Assembly: GCF_964656455.1 (NCBI RefSeq)
Contig: NC_135716.1
Coordinates: forward strand, 81,680,484-81,744,483
Length of the DNA stretch: 64,000 nucleotides
Direction: 5' to 3'
DNA from: Halichoerus grypus
Taxonomy: Eukaryota; Chordata; Mammalia; Carnivora; Phocidae
The translations under genes and the position numbers were made by a program. How positions within the stretch are numbered: position 1 is the first letter of the stretch; every line of letters starts with the position of its first letter. The notes under the pieces were generated by a model. That model was not told the origin of the DNA. It saw only the letters and a program-made list of their open reading frames with translations, and searched no databases. This document shows, in pieces, positions 10,614 through 21,939 of this stretch.

Positions 10614-11223
10614 GCTAGATGATAAGATCCTAGAACAGAAAGAAGCCAACAAGGCCTGTGATAGACACCTAAAAGCCGAAGAGATCAGACTGAGAGAGAT
10701 TAATGACACCATGAAACATTCCAATGTCAGAATTACTGGGATCCCTAAGGGGGTGGAGAGAGAGAGAGGACTAGAAGATATATTTGAGCAAATCATAGCT
10801 GAGAACTTCCCTACTCTGGGGAAGGAAACTAGCATTCGTGTCCATGAGGCAGAGAGAGCCCCTCCCAGTTCGATGAGAATAGACCAACGCCCTGACATAT
10901 AATAGTAAAACATGAAAATCTTAGAACGAAGGAAGCAATCCTGAAAGCAATTAAGGGGAAGAGATATCTTACCTACAGAAAGGAACATCAGAGTAACATC
11001 AGACCTGTCCACAGAGACCTGCCAAGTGAGAAAGGGTTGGCAAGACATATTCAGGGTACTAAATGAGACGAACATGCAGCCAAGAATACTTTATCTGGCA
11101 AAGCTGTCATTTAGAATGCATGGACAGATATGGAGCTTCCAGGACCGGCAGAAACTGAAAGAATATGTGACCACTAAGCCGGCCCTGCAAGAAATATTAA
11201 GGCGGGTTCTACGAAAGGACAAA
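10614..11223 (+). pseudogene. L1-A ORF1, C-terminal part, right of L1-B
   Basis: Coding homology resumes directly after the L1-B duplication (KILEQKEANKACDRHLKAEE, then the RRM region HSNVRITGIPKGVERERG and the C-terminal region DIFRVLNETNMQPRILYLAK). Stops lie at the junction and near 10900. The position equivalent to the L1-B ORF1 stop reads CGA at 11212-11214, so this frame runs on into the ORF2 start at 11293 and stops at 11314-11316. Confidence 0.85.
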
Positions 11224-11292
11224 GACCCCAAGAGTGATATAGAACAGAAATTTACAGAGACAATCTATAGAAACAAGGACTTCACAGGCAAC

Positions 11293-14200
11293 ATGATAAT
11301 AAATTCATATCTTTGAATAATCACTCTCAACATGAACGGCCTAAATGCTCCCATAAAATGGCACAAGTTGCAGATTGGATAAAAAGACAGGACCCATCCA
11401 TATGCTGCCTACAAGAGACTCATTTTGAACCTAAAGATACATCCAGACTGAAAGTGAAGGGATGGAGATCCATCTTTCATGCCAACGGACCTCAAAAGAA
11501 AGCTGGGGTAGCAATTCTCATATCAGACAAATTAGATTTTAAGCTAAAGACTGTAGTAAGAGATGCAGAGGGACACTATGTCATACTTAAAGGGTCTATC
11601 CAACAGGAAGATCTAACAATTGTAAATATCTATGCCCCCAACATGGGAGCAGCCATCTACATAAGCCAACTGTTAACCAAAACTAAGAATCATATTGATA
11701 ATAATACTTTAATAATAGGAGACCTCAACACTCCACTCTCAGCAATGGACAGATCATCTAAGCAGAAAATCAACAAAGAAACAAGAGCTTTGAATGATAT
11801 ATTGAACCAGATGGACCTCATAGATATATACAGAACATTCCACCCTAAAACAACAGAATATTCATTCTTCTCGAGCACACGTGGAACTTTCTCGAGAATA
11901 GAACACATACTGGGTCACAGATCAGGTCTCAACCGATACCAAAAGACTGAGATTATTCCCTGCATATTTTCAGACCACAATGCTTTGAAACTGGAACTCA
12001 ATCACAAGAAGAAATTTGGAAGGAATTCAAACACTTGGATGCTAAAGATCATCCTGCTCAAGAATGTCTGGGTCAACCAGTAAAGTAACGAACTTAAACA
12101 ATTCATAGAAACCAATGAGAACAAAAACCCATCAATGCAAAACCTATGGGATAGTGCAAAGGTGGTCCTAAAGGGGAAATACATAGCCATTCAAGGCTCA
12201 CTCAAAAAAGTAGAAAAATCCCCAATGCACAAGGTAACGTTACACCTAAATGAACTGGAGAAAGAAAAGCAAATAAAACCTAATCCAAGTAGGAGAAGAG
12301 AAAAAATAAAGATTAGTGCAGAGATCAATGAAATAGAAACCAGAAAAACAGTAGAGTAGATCAACAAAACTAGAAGCTGGTTCTTTGAAAGAATTAATAA
12401 GATCGATAAACCTCTGGCCAGACTTATCCAAAAGAAAGAGTAAGGACCCAAATTAATAAAATTATGAATGAAAGGGGAGAGATCACGACTAACACCAAGG
12501 AAATAGAAACAATTATTAGAAATTATTATCAGCAACTATATGCCAATAAATTAAGCAACTTGAAAGAAATGGATACCTTCCTGGAAACTTATAAACTACC
12601 AAGACTGAAACAGGAAGAAATTAACAATCTGTATAGGCCAATAACCAGTAATGAAATTGAGGCAGTAATCAAAAACCTCCCAAAAAACAAGAGTCCAGGC
12701 CCTGATGGATTCCCAGGGGAATTCTACCAAATATTTAAAGAAGAAATAATACCTATTCTTTTGAAGCTCTTTCAAAAAATAGGAATAAGGAAAATTTCCA
12801 AACTCGTTCTATGAGGCATTACCTTGATCCCAAAACCAGACAAAGACCCCATCAAAAAGGAGAATTACTGGGGCGCCTGGGTGGCTCAGTCATTAAGCGT
12901 CTTCCTTCGGCTCAAGTCACGATCCCAGGGTTCTGGGATCGAGCCCCGCACTGGGCTCCCTGCTCCGCGGGAAGCCTGCTTCTCTCTCTCCCACTCCCCC
13001 TGCTTGTGTTCCCTCTCTCGCTGTGTCTCTCTCTGCCAAATAAATAAATAAAATCTTTAAAAAAAAAAAAAAAAGAGAATTACAGACCGATATCCCTGAT
13101 GAACATGGATGCCAAAATATTCAAGAAGATCTTAGCTAATAGGATCCAACAGTACATTAAAAGGATTATCCATCACGACTAGGTGGGATGTATTCCTGGG
13201 ATACAAGGGTGGTCAACATTCACAAGGCAATCAGTGTGATAGAGCACATTAATAAAAGAAAAGACAAGAAAGATATGATCCTCTCAATTGATGCAGAAAA
13301 AGCATTTGACGAAATACAGCATCCTTTCCTGATTAAAACTCTTCAGAGTGTAGGGATAGAGGGAACATTCCTCAATTTCATAAAAACCATCTATGAAAAG
13401 CCCACAGTGAGTATCATTTCAATGCGGGAAAAGCTGAGAGCTTTTCCCTTAAGGTCAGGAACAGGACAAGGATGCCCATTCTCACCACTATTGTTTAACA
13501 TAGTCCTAGAAGTCCTAGCTTCAGCAATCAGACAACAAAAAGAAATAAAAGGTATTCAAATTGGCAAAGAAGAAGTCAAACTCTCTCTCTTTGCAGATGA
13601 CATGATACGTTATGTGGAAAATCCAAAAGACTCTACCCCAAAATTGCTAGAACTCATACAGCAATTCAGTAATATGGCAGGATACAAAATCAATGCACAG
13701 AAATCAGTTGCCTTTCTATACAGTAACAATGCAACTGTAGAAGGAGAAATTAGGGAATCGCTTCCATTTACAATAGTACCAAAAACCGTAAGATACCTAG
13801 GAATAAACCTAACCAAAGAGGTAAAGGATCTACAGTCTAGGAACTATAGAACACTTATGAAAGAAATTGAGGAAGACAGAAAAAGATGGAAAAACATTAC
13901 ATGCTCATGGATTGGAAGAATAAACATTGTTAAAATGTCTATGCTTGCCCAGAGCAATTTACACTTTCAAAGCAATCCCTATTAAAATACCACTGGCATT
14001 TTTCAAAGTGCTGGAACAGACAACCCTAAAATCTGTATGGAACCAGAAAAGACCTTGAATCGCCAAGGAAATGTTGAAAAAGAAAAACAAAGCTGGGGAC
14101 ATCACGTTGCCTGCTTTCATGCTATATTAAAAAGCTGTGATCACCAAGACAGCATGGTACTGGCACAAAAACAGACACATAGAACAGAATAGAAAACCCA

Positions 14201-15300
14201 GAAATGGACCTTCAACTCTATGGTCTTCGACAAATCAGGAAAAAGTATCCAGTGGAAAAAAGACAGTCTCTTCAATAAATGGTGCTGGGAAAATTGGACA
14301 GCTATATACAGAAGAATGAAGCTGGACCATTCTCTTACACCATACACAAAGATAAACTCAAAATGGATGAAAGACCTCAATGTAAGACAGGAATCCATAA
14401 AAATCCTGGAACAGAACAAGGCAATAACCTCTTTGACATCAGCCACAGCAATTTCTTTCAAGATACATCTCTAAAGGCAAGGGAAACAAAAGCAAAAATG
14501 AACTTTGGGACTTCATTAAGATAAAAAGCTTCTGCACAGCAAAGGAAAGAGTCAACAAACCTAAGAAGCAACCCACAGAACGGGAGAAGATATTTGCAAA
14601 TGATATTACAGATAAAGGACTGGTATCCAAGGTCTATAAAGAACTTCTCAAACTCAACACCAAAAAACAATCAAGTCAAAAAATGGGCAGAAACCATGAA
14701 CAGACACTTCTCCAAAGAAGACACACAAATGGCTAACAGACACATGAAAAAATGTTCATCATCATTAGCCATCAGGGAAATTCAAATCAAAACCACACTG
14801 AGATATCACCTTACACCAGTGAGAATGGCAAAAATTCACAAGGCAGGAACCAACAAATATTGGCATGGATGCAGAGAAAGGGGAAAGGGGAACCCTCTTA
14901 CACTGTTGGTGGGAATGCAAGTTGTACAGCCACTTTGGAAAACAGTATGGAGGCTCCTCAAAAAGTTAAAAACAGAGCTACCCTATCATCCAGCAATTGC
15001 ACTACTGGGTATTTACCCCAAAGACACAAATGTAGTGAAAAGAAGGGCCATATGCACCCCAATGTTCATAGCAGCAATGTCTACAATAGCAAACTGTGGA
15101 AGCAGCCAAGATGCCCTTTAATAGACGAAAAGATAAAGATGTGGTTCATATATACAATGGAATATTTCTCAGCCATCAGAAAGGATGAATACCCACCATT
15201 TGCATCGACATGGATGGAACTGGAGGGGATTATGCTAAGTGAAGTAAGTCAAGCAGAGAAAGATAATTATCATATGGTTTCACTTATTTGTGGAACATAA
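11293..15300 (+). pseudogene. L1-A ORF2 (endonuclease/reverse transcriptase), interrupted by a SINE
   Basis: The start ATG at 11293 is followed by a stop after seven codons. The next frame, 11313-12083, holds nearly all of the apurinic-type endonuclease domain: QETHF, VNIYAPN, IGDLNTPLS and the catalytic FSDHNAL are all visible. The fingers/palm region follows at 12464-12814. A SINE enters at 12869-13071, and RT resumes at 13081. FADDM is intact in 13188-13985 ([12 protein letters not shown]). The C-terminal region is readable to VSLICGT and a stop at 15298-15300. Several frameshifts separate these parts. ORF2 normally nicks DNA and reverse-transcribes L1 RNA at the target; this copy cannot. 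Confidence 0.92.
12869..13071 (+). mobile_element. Can-SINE in L1-A ORF2, young-looking
   Basis: Intact head (ggggcgcctgggtggctcag), the one-base-shorter cagtcattaagcgtc arm, and a CT-rich body with gtgttccctctctcgctgtg and an AATAAATAAAATCTTT tail. The duplication aaggagaattac / aaagagaattac lies at 12857-12868 and 13072-13083. It is the youngest layer of this nest apart from small mutations. Confidence 0.93.
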
Positions 15301-15598
15301 GGAATAGCATGGAGGACATTAGGGGAAGGAAGGAAAAACTGAAGTGGGGTAAGTCAGAGGGGAAGACGAACCATGAGAGACTATGGGCTCCAGGAAACAA
15401 ACAGAGGGTTTCAGAGGGGACGTGGGTGGTGGGATGGGGTAGCCTGGTGATGGGTACTAAGGAGGGCACAGGTTGTAATGAGCACCGTGTGTTATGCACA
15501 AATAGTGAATCATGGAACACTACATCAAAAACTAATGAGGTACTGAATGGTGAGTAACGTAACATTAAAAAAGAAAAAAAAAAGAATGGGAGAAAATT

Positions 15599-16705
15599 TT
15601 AGCAAACCAAATACTAAATGAGGAATTAATACCCAAAATACATAAATAACTCATATAACTCAACAACAACAAACACCTGATTAAAAATGGGCAGAGAAAC
15701 TAAATAGAAATTTTTCCAAAGGAGACATCCAAATATCCAACAGGTACTCAACATCTCAAGATTCTCAACATCACTAATCATTGGGGAAATGCAACTCAAA
15801 TGCAAAAATGAAATATCACTTCATACATGTTAGGATGGTTACCATTAAGTAGATAAAGATAACAAGTGTTGGTGAGGATTTGGATAAAAGGGAACCCTTG
15901 TACACTGCTGGGTAAAAATGCAAATTGGTTCAGACACTATGGAAAACAATATGGAGGTTCCTCAAAAAAATTAAAAATAATGCTACCTTATGAACCAGCA
16001 GTTCTATTTCTGGGTATATACCAAAATGAAATAAAAACAGGATATTGAAGAAAGAAATGAAATTGCATGTTTATTGTAACATAGTCACAAAAGCCATGGT
16101 ATAGAAACAACCTAAGTGCCTTTCGATGGATGAATGCATAGACATGATATATATATATATCATATATATCTAATCTATGTATAATGATACATATCAATAT
16201 ATATCATAAATCTATCTATCTATAGCACACAGATGAATATTATTCAGTCATGAGAAAGGAAATCCTGCCATTTGTGACAATCATGGATGAATCATGAGGG
16301 CAATATGCTAAGCAAGATAAGTCAGAGGAAGACAAATACTCTAAGATAACACCTATATATAGAAGGTTAAAAAAAACCCAACAAACTCTCTAAAAACAGA
16401 GTAAAACATGGTTACCAGGGGCTTGAGGGTAGAGAAATAGGGGAGATATTGTTTGAGGGTACAAACTTGCAATGAATAGTAAATAAGTCCTAGAGATCTA
16501 ATGCATAGTATAGTGAATACAGATAACAATATTGTATTATGATCATCAAACTTGCTAAGAGACTAGCTCTTAATTATTCCAACCACCAAAAAGAAAAGAT
16601 CATCATGTGAGGTGATTCTATTACAATCACAATCATAATACAAATATATAAATGTATCAACATGTACATCTTAAATTGACAAATATATGTCAATAAGAAA
16701 AGAAT
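15599..16705 (+). mobile_element. Old L1, forward segment, right of the nested insertion
   Basis: It continues the ORF2 broken at 3173 (agcaaaccaaatactaaatg, then ccttgtacactgctgggtaa) and passes through the ORF2 end into an old-type 3' UTR with ggttaccaggggcttgaggg, ending near 16705 in an A-rich stretch. Divergence is much higher than in L1-A or L1-B, as expected for the outermost layer. Open frames are short and broken. Confidence 0.85.
16148..16223. repeat. AT/TCTA simple repeats inside the old L1
   Basis: Imperfect (TA)n followed by a TATC/TCTA run (aaatctatctatctatag), located where L1 ORF2 has its usual short TA run near the C-terminus. Confidence 0.8.
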
Positions 16706-16989
16706 GAAAAACAGGTACTAAGAGGAAGAAACTTCCTCTTAACCAACTTCAAATGGTCCTTTTACAGGTTTTTTTAAACTCATTTATGCATGCTTAACCT
16801 TGTGGATCATATATTCAGCCCAGTCATTCACACCTGCTGGTCTCCTAAAATTGCTTTTCTAGCTCCACCAGTTCTTTTTTCCTTTAGTATTTATTCTAAT
16901 AGTCATTCAATACAGGTTGGGTGCAAAGTATAAAGCAGGTACTATGCTAAAGGTCAGAAATTCACAAACAAAATAATGCCAGTGACAGA
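16706..16989. other. No gene recognised; possible old L2 tail
   Basis: About 16880-16965 (cattcaatacaggttgggtg, then actatgctaaaggtcag) faintly resembles the reverse complement of an L2 3' end. Nothing else is recognised. Confidence 0.3.
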
Positions 16990-17106
16990 ACAAACTGCAC
17001 AAGTGGAGGGAAAGAAGAGGCCATATAATGGAATGTAGGAGGTGCAGATATGTGACTTGGGGGAGAAAAGGATCATGGGTGATATAGAGCAGAGGGAGCC
17101 CTGATC

Positions 17107-17140
17107 ACCAAGAGAGGAGAGAGGGAGAGGGAGAGAGAGG

Positions 17141-17172
<32 letters not shown>
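17107..17172. repeat. GA-rich simple repeat
   Basis: A (GA)n and GGGAGA run on the plus strand inside the 5' part of L1-C. Confidence 0.9.
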
Positions 17173-17174
<2 letters not shown>

Positions 17175-18451
17175 CACACAGGGGATCATACAAGGGAAAC
17201 ACTTCTCCAAAGCAACTGACTGGGAAAACAAGAGGGGTTAAATTTTTACAACCAGTGGAGCTCAAGGACTGGAATTTTAGAGGTCCATGCTTTGGGTGGT
17301 GTGGAGCAGGGGGTGGGGGTGGGCAGCACGGTAGTGCTCCTGTGGAGGAGGACAGATAGGCTGGTAGTGCAGACCCATTATCTGGGATGTTCTTGGACGC
17401 ACTGGGAGAGATGTTTCTCCCTTCTTGGAGCACATCTGGGAGAGGTGGCATTGCCTCTCCGGAGACAAAAGAGCCAGTGGGTGCCATTACATCCCCCCTC
17501 CCCCTCCCACCCCAGCATAGGCTCAGAGACACCTGCTGAGGACAGCTAACCTGGACACCAGCTTTCTGCTGTGCTTTACTCCAAACTCCAAGCTCCTGTG
17601 CCTTGGTGCAACTGCACTTCTGGGATAAACCTGCACCAGCCACAGTGTGGGAAGACCTTCCCCCAGAGGACCAGCGTGGGACTGCACTAGGACAGTTCCC
17701 TAAAGTTTGGAGTTTTAAAACTCAGCTGGTCTGCCTGGAATAAAACACAAGTGCATTGCACTGCCCAGACACAGAGAGGGTGAAGACAGGGATCTGAGGG
17801 ATGCCTGGGATATGCGAGGAAAGATTGTGTACTCTTCTGTTAGGGCTTACTGGACAGAGAACTTCCCTCCCTGGGTGGAGGAAGGAAGCTGGAGCCATTT
17901 CCCTCTCCAACACCCAGCATAAACTAACTTCAGTAAGCAGCACAGTGCCAACAGTGGTTGCCTAAACCTCTTACACCAAACCCTGCCTCCCTGCACTCTA
18001 CAGGTACTGCTTTACTAGGGAAAGTGTGCCTGAGAACCAGAGCAGTGGACCCCTCCCCCAGAAGACCAGCACAACCCCACCCCCAACCCCTCACACACCA
18101 CGTCTACTGATCATAGAATGCTGCAAAGCTACAGCTCTAGTGGAAATAATAGCATCAGGTCTCATTTAACAAGAAGACCAGAGCACACCTAGTTAAAACT
18201 CACCACACACTGACCAGAGTCCAAACACTACCCACTGTAGGGAATGAGAAACTTTGAAGAGGACTGACCTGAGGGAAAGAACAGACAAAACACAGCAGGG
18301 TGCACACAGGATACACCAGAGACACTTCCTGAAGTGCAAGGCCCTGGACAGTATAGGACCTCTTCTTTATAAAGCCATTACTCTCAGGAGAAGGAAACAT
18401 AAAAGGCTTTCCTAACACAGAGAAGACAGAGACCTAGATAAAAATGCCAAA

Positions 18452-19330
18452 ATGGAAGAATTCATCCCAAAAGAAGAACAAGAAAAGCTCATGGCCAGGG
18501 ATCTAACCAAAACAGATATAAGTAATATACCGACTATAGAATTTAAAGCAACAATCATAAGGATGCTTGAGAAAAGCATACAAGACACGAGGGAGTCCCT
18601 TATCACAGAAATAAAAGACATAAAAACTAGTCAGGACAAAATAAAAAATGCTGTAACAGAGATGCAAAACCAACGGGATGTAACCACCACAAGGATGGAA
18701 GAAGAACGAATAAGTGATATGGAAGATAAAATTACAGAAAATAGTGAAGCTGAAAAGAAGAGGGTAAGAAAAATATTGGATCACACATGTGGACTTAGGG
18801 AACTCAGTGTCTCCCTAAATCATAATAACATGTGCATTATAAAAGTCTCAAAAGAATAAGAGAGGGAAAAGGGGACAGAAGACATATTTGAGTACATTAT
18901 ATCTGAAACTTCCCTAATCTGGGGAAGGAAACAGATATTGAAATCCAGGAGGCACAGAGAACTCCCACCAAAATCAACAAAAACCAGTCAACACCAAGAC
19001 ATTATCTTAGTTAAATGTGCAAAATACAGAGATAAGGAAAAAAATCCTAAAAACAGCAAGATAAAAGAAGTCCCTACCTTACAAGGGAAGACAAAAAAGG
19101 TTAGCAGCAGACCTCTCCACAGAAACATGACAGGCCAGAAGAGAGGGGCATGAGATATTCAACATGCTGAATGGGAAAAATATGCAGTCAAGAATACTCT
19201 ATCCAGCAAGGCTGACATTCAGAATAGAAGGAAAGAAAAAGAGTTTCTCAGACAAATAAAAACTAAAGGAGTTCATGATCACTAAGCCAGCCCTGTAAGA
19301 AATATTGAGCCATGAGTGGGAAAGAAAGAC
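18452..19330 (+). pseudogene. L1-C ORF1, broken
   Basis: The open frame 18452-18859 (135 codons) reads MEEFIPKEEQEKLMARDLTK and a coiled coil (IKDIKTSQDKIKNAVTEMQ), which is ORF1-like with an N-terminus unlike L1-A and L1-B. A conserved-looking ATG also sits at 18444 in another frame. After 18859 the RRM and C-terminal regions are readable only in shifted pieces (IFEYIISE-like, then GMRYSTC in place of the usual HEIFRAL). It is older and more decayed than L1-A and L1-B. Confidence 0.78.
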
Positions 19331-19876
19331 CAAAAGTGACTAGAAAGAACAGAAATAACAACTTAACAAGTAATACAATGACACAATATTTATATTTATC
19401 AATAATCACTCTGAAGGTAAATGCAACTTCTTCCTAGACGCAGTGCCAAAAGCAAGGGAAGCAAGGGCAAAAATGAACTATAGGGACTTCATCAAGATAA
19501 AAGCTTTTGCACAGCAAAGGAAACAGTCCATAAAACAGTCCATAAAAATGTCTTATCAGATAAAGGGCTAATATCCAAAATCTATAAAGAACTTATCAAA
19601 CTCAACACCCAAAAAACAAAATGTTTCTTGACATGGACAAAAGACATGAACAGATATTTCTCCAAAGAAGACATACAAGTGGCCAATAGATATGTGAAAA
19701 AATGCTCCACATCACTTGGCATCAGAAAAATAGAAATCAAAAGTACAATGAGATACCACCTCACACTTGTCAGAATGGCTAAAATGACCAACTCAGAAAG
19801 AACAGAAACCAGCGAGAATGTGGAGAAAGGGGAACCCGCTTACACTGTTGGTGGGAATGCAAAGGGGTGCAGCCAC

Positions 19877-19964
19877 TCTGGAAAATAGTATGGAGCTTCC
19901 TCAAAAAGTTAAGAATAGACTCTGGAAAACAGTATGGATCTTCCTTAAAAAGTTAAGAATAGAG
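19877..19964 (+). repeat. 44-bp tandem duplication in L1-C
   Basis: The unit beginning tctggaaaatagtatgg at 19877-19920 is repeated at 19921-19964 (tctggaaaacagtatgg) with three substitutions by my reading. It is not present at this point in L1-A, L1-B or the 47.5-kb L1. Confidence 0.9.
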
Positions 19965-20127
19965 TTACCTATGGCCCAGCAATTGCACTACTAGGTATAT
20001 CCAAAGGATACAAAAATAGTGATTCTAAGGGGCACATACACCCCAATGTTTATAGCAGAAATGCCCACAAGAACCAAACTATGGAAAGAGCCCAGATGTC
20101 CATTGACAGATGAATGGGTAAAGAGGT

Positions 20128-20241
20128 GTTTATATATATATATATGTATATATATATGTATTTATATATAATATTATATATGTATATTATAAATAATATT
20201 TATATATAATATATATGTATATAACATAATATACATATTTT

Positions 20242-20284
<43 letters not shown>
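20128..20284. repeat. Expanded (TA)n microsatellite in L1-C
   Basis: Over 150 bp of TA, TATG and TTTATA steps, at the spot where L1 ORF2 normally has a short TATATA run. It contains several perfect (TA) tracts and is likely length-polymorphic. Confidence 0.92.
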
Positions 20285-20285
<1 letters not shown>

Positions 20286-20651
20286 CCACAGAATATTACT
20301 CAGCCATCAAAAAGGATGAAATTTTGCCTTTCATGACATAGATGGAAGTAGAGGGTATCATGCTAAGTGAAATAAGTCAGTCAGAGAAAGACAAATACCA
20401 TATGATTTCACTCATAACTGGATTTAAGAAACAAAACAGATGAATGTAGTGGAAGGGAAGGAAAAATAAAATAAGATGAAAATTGAGAGGGATGCAAAGC
20501 TTAAGAGATGCTAAACTCTAGAAAACAAACTGAGGGTTGCTGGAGGGGAGGTGGGTGGGGTGAACAGATAATTGGGTGATGGACCTTAAGGAGGGCACTT
20601 GATGTAATGAACGCTGGGTGTAATGTGCAACTGATGAATCACTAAATTCTA

Positions 20652-20658
<7 letters not shown>

Positions 20659-20696
<38 letters not shown>
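20659..20696. repeat. (CA)19 microsatellite at the L1-C 3' end
   Basis: An uninterrupted CA run of 38 bp that replaces the usual L1 A-tail. Confidence 0.95.
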
Positions 20697-20697
<1 letters not shown>

Positions 20698-20699
20698 TA

Positions 20700-20870
20700 A
20701 ACTTGTGCCACATTTGAAGGTACTCACGGCGTCATATTATTCACATAGCCTAGAGTTCAGAAATAGACTAGAAACAACTAGAAAAATAGAAAGAAAATAA
20801 GGAAGGAAGGAAGGGAGGGAGGGTGTTATCTTTAGCAAAACTGAATGTTAAAGGAAATCCTGAGATGTTC
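20700..20870. other. Unrecognised, with GGAA-rich run
   Basis: Contains a purine-rich (GGAA)n / (GGGA)n run at about 20798-20824. No gene seen. Confidence 0.5.
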
Positions 20871-20888
20871 TGAGGAGAAAATATTTTA

Positions 20889-21089
20889 TTTATTTATTTT
20901 TTAAAAGATTTTATTTATTTGACAGAGAGAGAGAGACATCACAAGTAGGCAGACAGGCAGGCAGAGGGAGAGGGAGAAGCAGGCTCCCTGCTGAGCACAG
21001 AGCCCGATGGGGGGCTCAATCCTAGGACGCTGGGATCATGACCTGAGCCAAAGGCAGACACTTAACCGACTGAGCCACCCAGGCACCCC
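20889..21089 (-). mobile_element. Can-SINE, antisense, complete
   Basis: A tail complement (ttttaaaagattttatttat), GA block and head complement are all present. Exact duplications of tgaggagaaaatatttta lie at 20871-20888 and 21090-21107. Confidence 0.95.
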
Positions 21090-21107
21090 TGAGGAGAAAA
21101 TATTTTA

Positions 21108-21477
21108 AAACAAGAATTTATACCCAGCCAGAGAGCATTCAAATGGGAGGGCAGTGATATTAAAGTGTTTGTACTCACACAAGGACTCAGAAATGGACCT
21201 TCTCTAGAGTTAAGATTTGTTCATGGATGATTTAGAGAAAATGAATATTCAGTCCAAGGAATAAAAAATATAGGATAAATAATGGTAAGCAAAGAACCCA
21301 GTAAAACTTATAGGTAAGTAGAAATACATATTGAATAAACTTTACAAAATCTAAAACTAAATTCTTAAATGATTACAGCACAAAAGTAATGAGAGAGAAG
21401 GGGGAAATAATAGCGTGCTAAAATTTTGCCTTTTGGTAAGAAAAGATATAGAAATAAATAAATTTTAGAAGTTCATA
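21108..21477 (+). mobile_element. Possible very old L1/HAL1-type fragment
   Basis: The phrase gaatttatacccagccagag with the following tcaaatgggagggcag resembles the end of ORF1 in old mammalian L1/HAL1 elements. The rest is too decayed to place. Low confidence. Confidence 0.33.
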
Positions 21478-21668
21478 GGGGTGCCTGGGTGGCTCAGTCA
21501 GTTAAGCGTCCAGCTCTTGGTTTCAGCTCAGGTCATGATCTCAGGGTCGTGAGATGGAGCCCCACATGGGGCTTGAGATTCAGAGACTCTCCCTCTGCCC
21601 CTCCTCCCACTCATGTGTACACATGCTCTTTCTCTCACTAAAATAAATAAATAAGGTATTTTTAAAAA
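21478..21668 (+). mobile_element. Can-SINE, plus strand
   Basis: Head ggggtgcctgggtggctcag at 21478, then a body of an older subfamily (cagctcttggtttcagctca), tail aaataaataaataagg. The flanking duplication is imperfect (agaagttcatag / aggaagtttatag). Confidence 0.92.
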
Positions 21669-21695
21669 GGAAGTTTATAGATTAGTACATGTTTA

Positions 21696-21793
21696 TTTTT
21701 ATTAGGTAATCTCTACATCCAATGTGGGGCTCAAACTCACAACTCTGAGATCAAGAGTCGCAGGCTCCACCGACTGAGGCAGCCAGATACCTC
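21696..21793 (-). mobile_element. Can-SINE fragment, antisense
   Basis: A short copy (gtaatctctacatccaatgt, then ccgactgaggcagccagata) with duplication agattagtacatgttta / agattaatacgtttaaa at 21679-21695 and 21794-21810. Confidence 0.82.
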
Positions 21794-21939
21794 AGATTAA
21801 TACGTTTAAATGTGCATGTTAAAATTGTAAGAATAACCACTTAAGCAATAGAAAATAGATGAAATAACTTCTAAAGCTAGGAGAGGAAAAGAATATGGGA
21901 TGAAAAAAATCAATCTATCTAAGAAAAGGAAGAAATAAC

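Larger units (their letters stand above)
3174..15583 (+). mobile_element. L1-A: near-full-length L1, host of L1-B and one SINE
   Basis: It starts with the carnivore L1 5' UTR (ggcaagatggaggaggagta) and ends with the L1 3' UTR (aatcatggaacactacatca) plus an A-rich tail. The exact 15-bp duplication gaatgggagaaaatt flanks it at 3159-3173 and 15584-15598. Removing L1-B with its duplication (4326-10613) and the SINE leaves about 5.9 kb, close to a full-length L1. The 5' UTR up to the ORF1 start is about 870 bp. Both ORFs carry stops and are interrupted, so it is inactive. Confidence 0.92.
19376..20410 (+). pseudogene. L1-C ORF2 remnant with internal deletion
   Basis: The first ORF2 codons (MTQYLYLSIITLKVN) are present at 19376-19420. 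The sequence then jumps directly to the C-terminal region (tgcaacttcttcctagacgc), removing the endonuclease and reverse transcriptase domains. The remaining C-terminal part includes 19628-19888 ([20 protein letters not shown]), a 44-bp tandem duplication and a large TA expansion. Confidence 0.8.
16990..20699 (+). mobile_element. L1-C: older L1 with ORF2 mostly deleted
   Basis: A 5' UTR-like GC-rich part (about 17000-18440), ORF1 remnants from 18452, and the ORF2 start at about 19376. There is then an abrupt jump at about 19422 to the ORF2 C-terminal region, followed by a 3' UTR to 20699 with ggttgctggaggggaggtgg and a (CA)n terminus. The left boundary is approximate because no target duplication was found. 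It is about 3.7 kb long, where a full element would be about 6 kb. Confidence 0.75.

Noticed and set aside
12869..13071. SINE heads as functional tRNA-Lys genes
   Set aside because: They are tRNA-derived SINEs with A-tails and target duplications; no copy keeps a full tRNA fold.
20659..20696. CA, GA, TA and GT runs as CRISPR-like or regulatory arrays
   Set aside because: Plain microsatellites, mostly at known unstable points of L1 or SINE tails.
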